A DNA stretch of 64,000 nucleotides. It comes from Micromonospora sp. WMMD1155. Its GTDB lineage: Bacteria > Actinomycetota > Actinomycetes > Mycobacteriales > Micromonosporaceae. The notes beneath the pieces were generated by a model. That model was not told the DNA's origin and did no database searches. It saw nothing but the letters and a program-made list of their open reading frames with translations. Each line of letters opens with the position of its first letter. The stretch's first letter is position 1. Made by a program: the position numbers and the translations under genes. Below, one piece after another: positions 57,198 to 64,000 of this stretch. Where the stretch lies: contig NZ_CP120742.1 of NCBI RefSeq assembly GCF_029581275.1, positions 2,640,501 to 2,704,500 of the forward strand, read 5' to 3'.

Positions 57198-59576
57198 TCA
57201 GAGCCGATACACCACAGCGTCACCGACGTCCTGCCGGCTGATGCCGAGCGATTCCACCGGCGTGTCGATGGTGATCTCCCACGGTGTGCCCGGCACCTGG
57301 CCGCGCAGCAGCACCACAGTGCGGACGCCGAGCGTGCGCAGGTAGTCGACGCTGGTCTGGTCGGGGAACGACTGGCTCACCCGACGAACGTCGTCGAGCT
57401 GACGCGGAGTGAAGCCGCTACCGCCGTTGACCACGTCGGGGAAACCGCTCGTCGACCAGAGCATCACGTGCTGGTCCAGACTCTGGTTACTGGGCAGCAC
57501 CAGCAGCGGCCCCTGCGCCGAACGCATCGCGGCCGGTTGGGTCGGCACCACCGGATGCGGCGTGGTGTTCAGGCCCTCGACTGTCACCAGCAGCAACGGC
57601 AGCAGGGTGGCCATCCGCAGCCACGGACCCGGCCACGACGGGATCCGCTGCGCGGTCAAGTCGCGGACCCGGTCGGTGAGGGCGGTGACCGCGCCGGCCG
57701 CGAGCAGGCCGAGCAACAACGTGGTCCACAACATCAAACGACCCGGGGTACGCAACGCGCTCCAGCCCGGCAGGTGCTCGAACAGCGGCACGTAGGTGAG
57801 GGTGCCGTCGAAGAAACGGGTGCCCATCGCGAAGGCCATGGTCACCAGCACCCCGGCGAGCAGCAGCAGCCGGTGCCGCAGCCGCCAGACCGAGAAGAAC
57901 AGCCCACCCAGGGCGAGCGCGTAGAGCACGAAGCCCGGCAGCAGGGTCATCTCCGGGTGCCACGGCAGGGCGGCGCGAGCGCCCTCGTGCAGACCACCCC
58001 AGATCCGCGACTCGGCCGGCGCCGTCACGAACCCGGACGCCGGTGGCGAGAAGATGCCGATGTCGGCGATGGTCCGCTCGGCGTACGGGTGCAACTCGGT
58101 CACCCGGTAGAACGGGTAGGCCATCAGCAGGCCCACCCCGGCGAAGAACAACCCGCCGAGCACGTCGGCGAGGAACAACCGACGACCGAACGGCACGGCC
58201 TGGCGGGTGCGTAGCCGCCGCACGTAGAAGAGGAGGACCGCGACCAGTACCGCGCCGCCCAGGAAGTACGCGAACGGCAGCCCGATGCCGAAGCCGAGGC
58301 TGAGCTGCCAGGCCGCCACCATCCACCCGGCGTAGACCCAACCGTCGTGTCGGCGCTCCGGCCGGTAGCCGTGCCGCAGGGACCAGCCGTGCCCGCGCGC
58401 CAACATCGCCAGCGCCAGCGGAATCCCGCCGTTGGAGATGACGTGCAGGTGCCCGGCCTGAGCCAGCAGCCACGGCGCGTAGGTGTAGCTGACCCCGGCG
58501 ACGGCGGCACCGATCCGGCCGGCCCCGAGCTGACGAGCCAGCGCGTACGCCCCGAGCGTGGCGAGCGCGTGCGCCAGCACGAACATGATGTTGTAGCGCA
58601 GCAACGCGTCCTCGGGGCCGCTGCCGAACATCCCGGCCGGGGCGTACCCGAGCAGGGTGTCGGAGAACGCGAAGCTCCACAGTTCGGGGAAGAACGTGTT
58701 GGACTGCCACAGACGCGCCGGGTCGGCCAGCAGGATGTGCCCGGACCAGGCCATCTGCCAGGCCTGCAGGCTCGGGTCCCAGTAGTCCTGCGGGAGCGTG
58801 TAGCGGGGATAGCGCAGGGTCGGCCAGGTCATCAGAACGGCCAGCGCCAACGAGCAGAGAGCGGCCAGGGTCCATTCGTGGATCAGGAAGCGGCCGACCG
58901 CTCGGCCTGCCCGGGTGGCGATGGACGGCCGCGGCTCCGGCGCGGAGGCGAACGCCTCCCAACGGTCCGCTACGACCGGCGTGGCCACACCGTCGGTCTT
59001 CACCGGTTCGCCGGTCCTGCCCTTACCCGCCCTACGCCACCATCTCGCCCGCGGCTGCGACGCCTTGGCCTCGGCCGCGTCGTCCTTCGCCGGGCTGTCC
59101 GTGCTGCCCTTGCCGTCCTTGGCCGGGGCGCTGTCCGTGCCGTCCTTGGCCGGGGCGCTGTCCGTGCTGCCCTTGGCCGGGGCGCTGTCCTTGTCGTGCT
59201 CGCTGTCCGTGGCCGGGGTGCCGGATCCGGCGTCCCCGCCCCCCTTGCCGTCCGTGGCCGGGGTGCTGGATTCGGCATCCTCGCTTCCCTTGCCGGCCCT
59301 GGCCGGGACGTCGGCCTTACGGTCCTTGGCCGGGACGTCGGCCTTGCGGTCCTTGGCCGGAATGCCGTTCTTGCCGTTCGTGCTCTCCTTGGCGTCCCTG
59401 GTCGGGGCGGCCGGCGTGCGGTCGGTCTGCGCGGGGCTCGCGGCGGAGCCGGCATCGGAGGAGCGAGCCGGCTGGGCTGGGGTGCCCGACTCGGATGCGG
59501 TAGCGGGTCGGGTCTCGGCGTCCGAGTCGGTGAAGGTGGGCCGGGCGTTCCCGGGCCCGGGCTGTCCGGTCGTCAT
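57198..59576 (-). CDS. Large membrane protein of GT-C/mannosyltransferase-like type
   Basis: 792 residues. Residues 1-215 are a low-complexity charged tail with 9-residue repeats (AKDRKADVP twice; DSAPAKDGT-like units four times). From about 225 on there are about twelve membrane helices with loops resembling the GT-C fold (MTWPTLRYPRYTLPQDYWDPSLQ, SGHILLADPARLWQSNTFFP, SYTYAPWLLAQAGHLHVIS). The soluble end has QTSVDYLRTLGVRTVVLLRG. I cannot name the substrate. The start at 59576 overlaps the stop-to-start of the endonuclease gene (ATGA). Confidence 0.75.
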   Translation of the reverse strand: MTTGQPGPGNARPTFTDSDAETRPATASESGTPAQPARSSDAGSAASPAQTDRTPAAPTRDAKESTNGKNGIPAKDRKADVPAKDRKADVPARAGKGSEDAESSTPATDGKGGGDAGSGTPATDSEHDKDSAPAKGSTDSAPAKDGTDSAPAKDGKGSTDSPAKDDAAEAKASQPRARWWRRAGKGRTGEPVKTDGVATPVVADRWEAFASAPEPRPSIATRAGRAVGRFLIHEWTLAALCSLALAVLMTWPTLRYPRYTLPQDYWDPSLQAWQMAWSGHILLADPARLWQSNTFFPELWSFAFSDTLLGYAPAGMFGSGPEDALLRYNIMFVLAHALATLGAYALARQLGAGRIGAAVAGVSYTYAPWLLAQAGHLHVISNGGIPLALAMLARGHGWSLRHGYRPERRHDGWVYAGWMVAAWQLSLGFGIGLPFAYFLGGAVLVAVLLFYVRRLRTRQAVPFGRRLFLADVLGGLFFAGVGLLMAYPFYRVTELHPYAERTIADIGIFSPPASGFVTAPAESRIWGGLHEGARAALPWHPEMTLLPGFVLYALALGGLFFSVWRLRHRLLLLAGVLVTMAFAMGTRFFDGTLTYVPLFEHLPGWSALRTPGRLMLWTTLLLGLLAAGAVTALTDRVRDLTAQRIPSWPGPWLRMATLLPLLLVTVEGLNTTPHPVVPTQPAAMRSAQGPLLVLPSNQSLDQHVMLWSTSGFPDVVNGGSGFTPRQLDDVRRVSQSFPDQTSVDYLRTLGVRTVVLLRGQVPGTPWEITIDTPVESLGISRQDVGDAVVYRL

Positions 59577-60364
59577 GCTGCCGGGCTCGCCGTCCCGAGC
59601 TGCTGACGGAGGAAATCGATGTCGGCCGCCTGGCCCTCGACACCGCCGGGTGTCTCGACCACCGCCGGTGCCCCGGCCGCCCGGATCACCGCGACGACCA
59701 GCTCCGGATCGATGGTGCCGCCGCCCAGGTTGTCGTGCCGGTCCTGGCCGGAGTTGAACGCGCCCTTGGAGTTGTTGGCGTGCACCAGGTCGATCCTTCC
59801 GGTGATCGCCTTGACCCGGTCGACGAGGCCGAGCAGCTCCTCACCGCCCGCGTACGCGTGGCAGGTGTCCAGGCAGAAGCCGACCTCGTAGTCGCCGACG
59901 GCGTCCCAGAGGCGGGCGAGTGCGTCCAGTCGCCGGGCGCACGCGTTGTCGCCGCCGGCGGTGTTCTCGATCAGAACCGGCACGCCGAAGCCGCCGGATT
60001 CGGCCGCGTACGCGAATGTCTTGCGCCAGTTGTCGAAGCCGACGGCCAGGTCGTCCCCGGCGTTGACGTGCCCACCGTGGACGATCAGGCCCTTGGCGCC
60101 GATGGAGGTGGCCGCCTTGGCATGCCCGAGCAGCAGCTTTCGGCTGGGGATCCGGATCCGGTTGTTGAGGGTGGCGACGTTGATGACGTACGGCGCGTGC
60201 ACGTAGAGGTCGACCTCGGCCGCGCGTAGCCGATCGGCGTCTTCCCGGGGCTTGGGTGCCTTCCATCCCTGGGGGTCGGCGAGGAAGAACTGCACGGTGT
60301 CGGCGGACCGGGCGGCTGCCTCCGCCAGCGGGTCGGTCGAATCGACGTGGGCTCCGATACGCAT
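59573..60364 (-). CDS. nfo: Deoxyribonuclease IV (AP endonuclease)
   Basis: 263 residues. Cuts DNA 5' of abasic sites. The TIM-barrel zinc ligands are spread in the usual motifs: IVHGGH, IENTAGG, GFCLDTCHAYAGG, DLVHANNSKG and ETPGG. Begins MRIGAHVDSTDPLAEAAARSAD. A TAGGCT -10 element ends seven bases before the ATG at 60364, so the mRNA is probably leaderless. Its stop overlaps the start of the membrane protein gene. Confidence 0.95.
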   Translation of the reverse strand: MRIGAHVDSTDPLAEAAARSADTVQFFLADPQGWKAPKPREDADRLRAAEVDLYVHAPYVINVATLNNRIRIPSRKLLLGHAKAATSIGAKGLIVHGGHVNAGDDLAVGFDNWRKTFAYAAESGGFGVPVLIENTAGGDNACARRLDALARLWDAVGDYEVGFCLDTCHAYAGGEELLGLVDRVKAITGRIDLVHANNSKGAFNSGQDRHDNLGGGTIDPELVVAVIRAAGAPAVVETPGGVEGQAADIDFLRQQLGTASPAA

Positions 60365-60371
60365 GCGAGCG

Positions 60372-60377
60372 AGCCTA
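60372..60377 (-). promoter_or_regulatory. -10 element of nfo
   Basis: TAGGCT on the minus strand, seven bases before the nfo ATG. Confidence 0.45.
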
Positions 60378-60398
60378 CGTCGCGACCCTGACCGGCTG

Positions 60399-60683
60399 GT
60401 GACGGCCGGGGCGGTGTCGCGGGCGATCGCGTCACCGGGCGGACCGACGATCGTTGATGGATTCGAACCGGCGATCAGTGTCCGGGCCTCCGGCGGCGTG
60501 AGATCGCCCCGGCTGGTGACCGGAGGATCGGTGGTCGGCAGCGAGGTCACCTCCGCCGCGCGGCCCGGCGTGGCGGAGGAGACCTCCGCATACCGGACGG
60601 GTACCGACAAGAATCTCGGCAATTTGGGCTTTTCCCCCTACAAGGTACGGATGCCGTTGTATCGTCAGGTAACAACACGATAA
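60399..60683 (+). CDS. Doubtful small open reading frame
   Basis: 94 residues from GTG, VTAGAVSRAIASPGGPTIV to the end LGFSPYKVRMPLYRQVTTR. Third-codon GC is high in the first two thirds, as in genes here, but drops at the end and there is no ribosome site or recognised domain. Listed only as a candidate. Confidence 0.2.
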   Translation: MTAGAVSRAIASPGGPTIVDGFEPAISVRASGGVRSPRLVTGGSVVGSEVTSAARPGVAEETSAYRTGTDKNLGNLGFSPYKVRMPLYRQVTTR

Positions 60684-60999
60684 AGCTCCGCGGGGCGTCT
60701 TCGGTCCAACCTCATCGGTGTGGTCGTTCCTCCCCAGGTCCCACCCAAGGAATGCGGACCAGACGCCTCGCGGCCTCGTAGACGGGGGTCCACCACCGAC
60801 CGGTTGACGGTCGGAAGGTGGGCCCCCGTCGGCACGGCAGAGCCAGTGCCCCACCACTCCGGGCATGATCGTCCGGACCGGCTATCCTGGTCAGGTTGTC
60901 CGCGTCCGGTCGGGTTCCCCCGGCGCGTGCGGGCAGCGACGCACGACCTCCTGCCACGGAAGGACCGTGGCCGCATAGCCCACAGGAGGTGAGCACGTC

Positions 61000-61290
61000 T
61001 TGCGTCATTACGAGATCATGGTGATCCTCGATCCCAGCCTCGAGGAACGCACCGTCGCCCCGTCGCTCGACACGTACCTGAACGTGATTCGGACCGCGGG
61101 TGGCTCGGTTGAGAAGACGGACGTGTGGGGCCGCCGGCGCCTCGCGTACGAGATCAACAAAAAGGCCGAGGGCATCTACGCCGTCGTCGACCTGCAGGCC
61201 ACGCCTGCTGCCGTGGCCGAGCTGGACCGTCAGCTCCGGCTCAACGAGTCCGTGCTGCGCACCAAGGTCATCCGGCCGGAGATGCGCTAA
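61000..61290 (+). CDS. rpsF: Ribosomal protein bS6
   Basis: 96 residues from TTG, with AGGAGGTGA 10 bases upstream. [19 protein letters not shown] and [21 protein letters not shown] are the family core. Part of the small subunit, where it pairs with bS18. First gene of rpsF-ssb-rpsR-rplI. Confidence 0.97.
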   Translation: MRHYEIMVILDPSLEERTVAPSLDTYLNVIRTAGGSVEKTDVWGRRRLAYEINKKAEGIYAVVDLQATPAAVAELDRQLRLNESVLRTKVIRPEMR

Positions 61291-61386
61291 GCATTCAACC
61301 CGGTTCGCCCGGATCAGCCTCCGCGACTCTGTCGTACGGCTCTGCGAGCCTGTACGACGAGACGCTGAGTGCGCGAGGAGATGGTC

Positions 61387-61902
61387 ATGGCAGGAGACAC
61401 CACCATCACGGTCATCGGCAATCTGACCGATGACCCCGAGTTGCGGTTCACCCCCTCCGGGGCTGCGGTCGCCAAGTTCCGAGTCGCTTCGACGCCCCGT
61501 TTCATGGACAAGGCGACGAACGAATGGAAGGACGGCGAGCCGCTGTTCCTCGCATGCACCGTGTGGCGGCAGGCCGCCGAGCACGTCGCCGAGTCGCTGC
61601 AGCGTGGCGCCCGGGTGATCGTGTCGGGCCGGCTGCGTCAGCGGTCGTACGAGACCCGCGAGGGTGAGAAGCGCACCGTCATCGAGCTTGAGGTCGACGA
61701 GATCGGCCCATCGCTGCGCTACGCCACGGCGAAGGTGCAGAAGATGTCCCGCTCCGGCGGCGGTGGCGGCGGCTTCGGCGGCGGTGGCGGTGGCAACCAG
61801 GGTGGCGGCGGAGGCAACTTCGACGACCCCTGGGCTTCGGCTGCTCCCTCTCCCGCGCGTGCTGGATCGGGCGGCAACTTCGACGAGGAGCCTCCGTTCT
61901 AA
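61387..61902 (+). CDS. ssb: Single-stranded DNA-binding protein
   Basis: 171 residues. OB fold at residues 1-110 ([34 protein letters not shown]), a Gly-rich linker (about 118-145) and the acidic tip FDEEPPF that recruits replication proteins. GAGGAGATGG precedes the ATG. In the conserved S6-SSB-S18-L9 row. Confidence 0.97.
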   Translation: MAGDTTITVIGNLTDDPELRFTPSGAAVAKFRVASTPRFMDKATNEWKDGEPLFLACTVWRQAAEHVAESLQRGARVIVSGRLRQRSYETREGEKRTVIELEVDEIGPSLRYATAKVQKMSRSGGGGGGFGGGGGGNQGGGGGNFDDPWASAAPSPARAGSGGNFDEEPPF

Positions 61903-61943
61903 TGGCGCCGAGCGCCCGCGATCGCAAACCAGGAGCACGTGCA

Positions 61944-62183
61944 ATGGCCAAGGCTGCGGCACTTCGCAAGCCGAAGAAGAAGGTGAACCCGCTCGACAAG
62001 GACGGGATCACCTACATCGATTACAAGGACACCGCGCTGCTGCGCAAGTTCATCTCCGACCGCGGCAAGATCCGCGCTCGGCGGGTGACCGGCGTGACCT
62101 CGCAGCAGCAGCGGCAGATCGCCCGTGCGGTCAAGAACGCCCGTGAGATGGCGCTCCTGCCGTACACGGCCACCACCCGCTGA
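61944..62183 (+). CDS. rpsR: Ribosomal protein bS18, zinc-free form
   Basis: 79 residues. [26 protein letters not shown] is diagnostic. The N-terminal Cys residues of the zinc-binding form are absent ([16 protein letters not shown]), so this is the C-minus type. AGGAG lies eight bases before the ATG; the frame is open to the ssb stop but that stretch is not family-like. Confidence 0.96.
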   Translation: MAKAAALRKPKKKVNPLDKDGITYIDYKDTALLRKFISDRGKIRARRVTGVTSQQQRQIARAVKNAREMALLPYTATTR

Positions 62184-62197
62184 GAGGAGGCACCGAT

Positions 62198-62644
62198 ATG
62201 AAGATCATCCTGACTCAGGAAGTGTCCGGCCTCGGTGCCCCGGGCGACATCGTCGAGGTCAAGAACGGCTACGGCCGTAACTACCTGCTGCCGCAGGGCT
62301 TCGCGATCGCCTGGACCAAGGGCGCGGAAAAGCAGGTCACGGTCATCAAGCGGGCCCGTTCGGCCCGTGAGATCCGCGACCTCGACCACGCCAACGAGGT
62401 CAAGGCTCAGCTCGAGGGTCTCAAGGTCAACCTGAAGGTCCGCGCCGGCGACGGCGGACGGCTCTTCGGCTCGGTCACCCCGGCCGAGATCGTGGACGCC
62501 GTCAAGGCGGCCAGCGGCCCGGTCCTCGACCGGCGTCGGCTGGAGGTGCCCGGTCACATCAAGTCGACCGGCACCTACCCGGTGAAGATCAAGCTGCACC
62601 CTGAGGTGACCGCGTCGTTCAACCTGAACGTCGTTCAGGGCTGA
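62198..62644 (+). CDS. rplI: Ribosomal protein bL9
   Basis: 148 residues. [37 protein letters not shown] is the N-terminal domain; a long helix and the C-terminal domain ([20 protein letters not shown]) follow. GAGGAGG precedes the ATG, 14 bases after the rpsR stop. Confidence 0.97.
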   Translation: MKIILTQEVSGLGAPGDIVEVKNGYGRNYLLPQGFAIAWTKGAEKQVTVIKRARSAREIRDLDHANEVKAQLEGLKVNLKVRAGDGGRLFGSVTPAEIVDAVKAASGPVLDRRRLEVPGHIKSTGTYPVKIKLHPEVTASFNLNVVQG

Positions 62645-62659
62645 CGTCCGCAACACCAC

Positions 62660-62699
62660 CACGAGGGCCCGCACCGAGCGATCGGTGCGGGCCCTCGTG
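62660..62699 (+). terminator. Terminator of the rpsF-rplI operon
   Basis: An 18-base-pair perfect stem (CACGAGGGCCCGCACCGA and its complement) with a four-base loop, 15 bases after the rplI stop. No T-run. Confidence 0.85.
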
Positions 62700-62767
62700 C
62701 GTACCGTCGTCAACCGACCCGCTCAGGGAGCGGGCAGCCGAGCCGTGCCGCGCCACCCGCTGGGCCG

Positions 62768-64000
62768 TCACCCGATCGGCTGGCCGGTCACCGCGCTGAT
62801 CAGCACCGTGGACAGGCCGCCGCCCACCACTGCGGCGGCGACGGCGATGGTCGCCGAGCGCCACGTCGTGCCCACCCGACGCAGCAGAGCCGCCACCACC
62901 AGACTGCTCACCAACGCCAAACCGAAGCGCGGCGACCCGGCAAGGAGAGACTCCAACGCACGCGAACGGGCCGAGTCGCACCCGCCCCCGCTGATATCGG
63001 TCACACAACCGGCCGGTGCCTGACCGTCCAACGTCAACAGCCACACGAAGATCAGCATCGCGGGCACCAGGTAACAGGCCGCCGTGTACAGCAACGGCCG
63101 GACCGAACCGCCCGGATCCGGGTCCAGCAGGTCGTCCTCAAGACGTCGAGAGAACGCACCGGAGGCCGCCGACTCGACCCGCCGACGCACCGACGCCGCC
63201 CCGACCGGAGGGCGATCCGCCCGACGTCGTGGTGCCCCACCGCTCGGCACCGGCGCGCTGCGTGGTCGCGGGGCCGTGTAGCCCACCACCGGTGACCGGG
63301 GTGCCGACGTCGTCGGATCCATCCAGCGGGGATCGTCATCGGCCAGCCGGGTGCCGGGCCAGAACCCCTCGTCCCGTGCCGGCCAACCCTCAGCGGCCAC
63401 GGACCGGTCGGAACGCGGCGCCAGCGTCTGGTCCCACTGGTCGTCCTCGATCGCGGACCGCTCCCACTGACCGGTGCGGTCGGACCGCTCCCAGCCGCCG
63501 ACGCTCTCCACCGCCGACCACTGCTCACTCAGATCCGTGCCGGCCGCCGAAGGCCACGCGTGCACGCCCGAGGCGTCCCACGGATCCACCGCAGGCGGAT
63601 AGGACGGCTCGGGCTCAGCCGGCCGGTCCGCCCCTCGAGCCCACGGGTCGGCAGGCGGACGGGTCCAGGACTCCTCCGCCGCACGGCGGCTCCGCCGGGT
63701 GGGGCGCTTCACCTCCGGCTCGGGCGCCGGCGGCTCGCTCGGGGTGGACTCCACATCCCCGCCCGACCAGATCACCTGGGGACGGGCGGTGGACGCCCGA
63801 CGAGGGCGGCGTTCCCGGACCGCACCGGAGACCGGCTCGTCCTCCTCGGCGTCGGCGCGACGACGGCCCGCGTACCCCTGCTCCTGCGGGCGGTCGAGGG
63901 TCCACTCCCGAGTGTGGTCCGAGTCGGGCGCGGCACCGATCGCCGCCTGCTCGCGCCAACCCGTCTCGGTGCCCCGCCGCCGGCGGCTGCTCGACGCCTC
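62768..64000 (-). CDS. Membrane protein with long disordered N-terminus, start beyond window
   Basis: The frame is open to the last base of the window without a stop, so the start lies to the right; at least 410 residues. The N-terminal 290 visible residues are Arg/Asp/Trp/Pro-rich and disordered. Then about four membrane helices: LLYTAACYLVPAMLIFVWLL, a pair of Cys in a short outer loop (GCVTDISGGGC), GLALVSSLVVAALLRRVG and IAVAAAVVGGGLSTVLIS. No recognised domain. Convergent with the rpsF operon. Confidence 0.75.
   Translation of the reverse strand, partial: EASSSRRRRGTETGWREQAAIGAAPDSDHTREWTLDRPQEQGYAGRRRADAEEDEPVSGAVRERRPRRASTARPQVIWSGGDVESTPSEPPAPEPEVKRPTRRSRRAAEESWTRPPADPWARGADRPAEPEPSYPPAVDPWDASGVHAWPSAAGTDLSEQWSAVESVGGWERSDRTGQWERSAIEDDQWDQTLAPRSDRSVAAEGWPARDEGFWPGTRLADDDPRWMDPTTSAPRSPVVGYTAPRPRSAPVPSGGAPRRRADRPPVGAASVRRRVESAASGAFSRRLEDDLLDPDPGGSVRPLLYTAACYLVPAMLIFVWLLTLDGQAPAGCVTDISGGGCDSARSRALESLLAGSPRFGLALVSSLVVAALLRRVGTTWRSATIAVAAAVVGGGLSTVLISAVTGQPIG

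Larger units (their letters stand above)
60365..60999. other. Divergent gap between nfo and rpsF
   Basis: 635 bases. It contains a doubtful 94-residue frame (60399-60683) and the rpsF promoter region; AT content rises near 60610-60680. AGGAGGTGA at 60982-60990 is the rpsF ribosome site. No tRNA or repeat was seen. Confidence 0.5.

Noticed and set aside
60712..61962. 416-residue minus-strand frame opposite rpsF-ssb
   Set aside because: Complement of conserved ribosomal and ssb genes; no family match.

Overview
The window is high-GC actinobacterial chromosome around the origin of replication. Gene order, GTG/TTG starts, the DciA-RecF-Gnd-DnaN-oriC-DnaA core and Rv-like synteny (murJ, sigM, trxB, trxA, cwlM, parB, parA, rsmG, jag, yidC, yidD, rnpA, rpmH on one side; ino1, padR, DUF5318, ponA, GT87, rpsF, ssb, rpsR, rplI on the other) point to the family Micromonosporaceae, most likely Micromonospora or a close relative. 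The genus is an inference from overall protein character; no rRNA is present to test it.

Layout. 1-8.8 kb is an accessory zone: the 3' part of a large P-type ATPase, two small unknown genes, a VOC protein, an alpha/beta hydrolase, a complete IS21-family element (5446-7577), a YefM-YoeB toxin-antitoxin pair and a frameshifted gene. It stops at the 3' end of a tRNA-Ala. 8.8-22.4 kb is the replication block on the minus strand: tRNA-Ala, DLW-39 protein, tRNA-Ile, DUF3566 protein, gyrA, gyrB, (one plus-strand unknown gene), dciA, recF, gnd, dnaN, oriC (19837-20611), dnaA. 22.4-32.2 kb runs on the plus strand: rpmH, rnpA, yidD, yidC, jag, rsmG, parA, parB and a HIT-like gene, with five parS sites between 26.9 and 30.8 kb. 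An intact IS630-family element (32297-33533) follows. 33.6-45.3 kb is mostly minus strand: ddl, an aminotransferase, cwlM, trxA, trxB, an anti-sigma factor, sigM, a membrane pseudokinase and murJ. 45.4-51.8 kb carries pcnA, flotillin, NfeD-like, ogt, ino1 and padR. 52-64 kb carries DUF5318, a class A PBP, two membrane proteins of glycosyltransferase type, endonuclease IV, rpsF-ssb-rpsR-rplI and the start-truncated part of a membrane protein.

How it fits together. DnaA, DnaN, DciA, RecF, gyrase and SSB serve replication; ParA/ParB and parS segregate the origin; MurJ, the pseudokinase, CwlM, Ddl and the PBP build the wall; YidC with RnpA/YidD/L34 is the usual membrane-insertion block; SigM, its anti-sigma factor, TrxB and TrxA form a thiol-redox stress module.

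The most notable observations are: the IS21 copy lies between a TGTACA-type (YefM-like) operator and the yefM-yoeB genes; DnaA boxes occur outside oriC at three places (gyrB-gyrA gap, parB-distal region with a perfect parS, murJ-pseudokinase gap); a 19-bp tandem array repeats the 3' end of ddl six times; a dispersed palindromic repeat occurs at 29.9 and 49.8 kb; and a 23-bp perfect palindrome lies upstream of padR-ino1. I found no clear wholly new multi-gene system.
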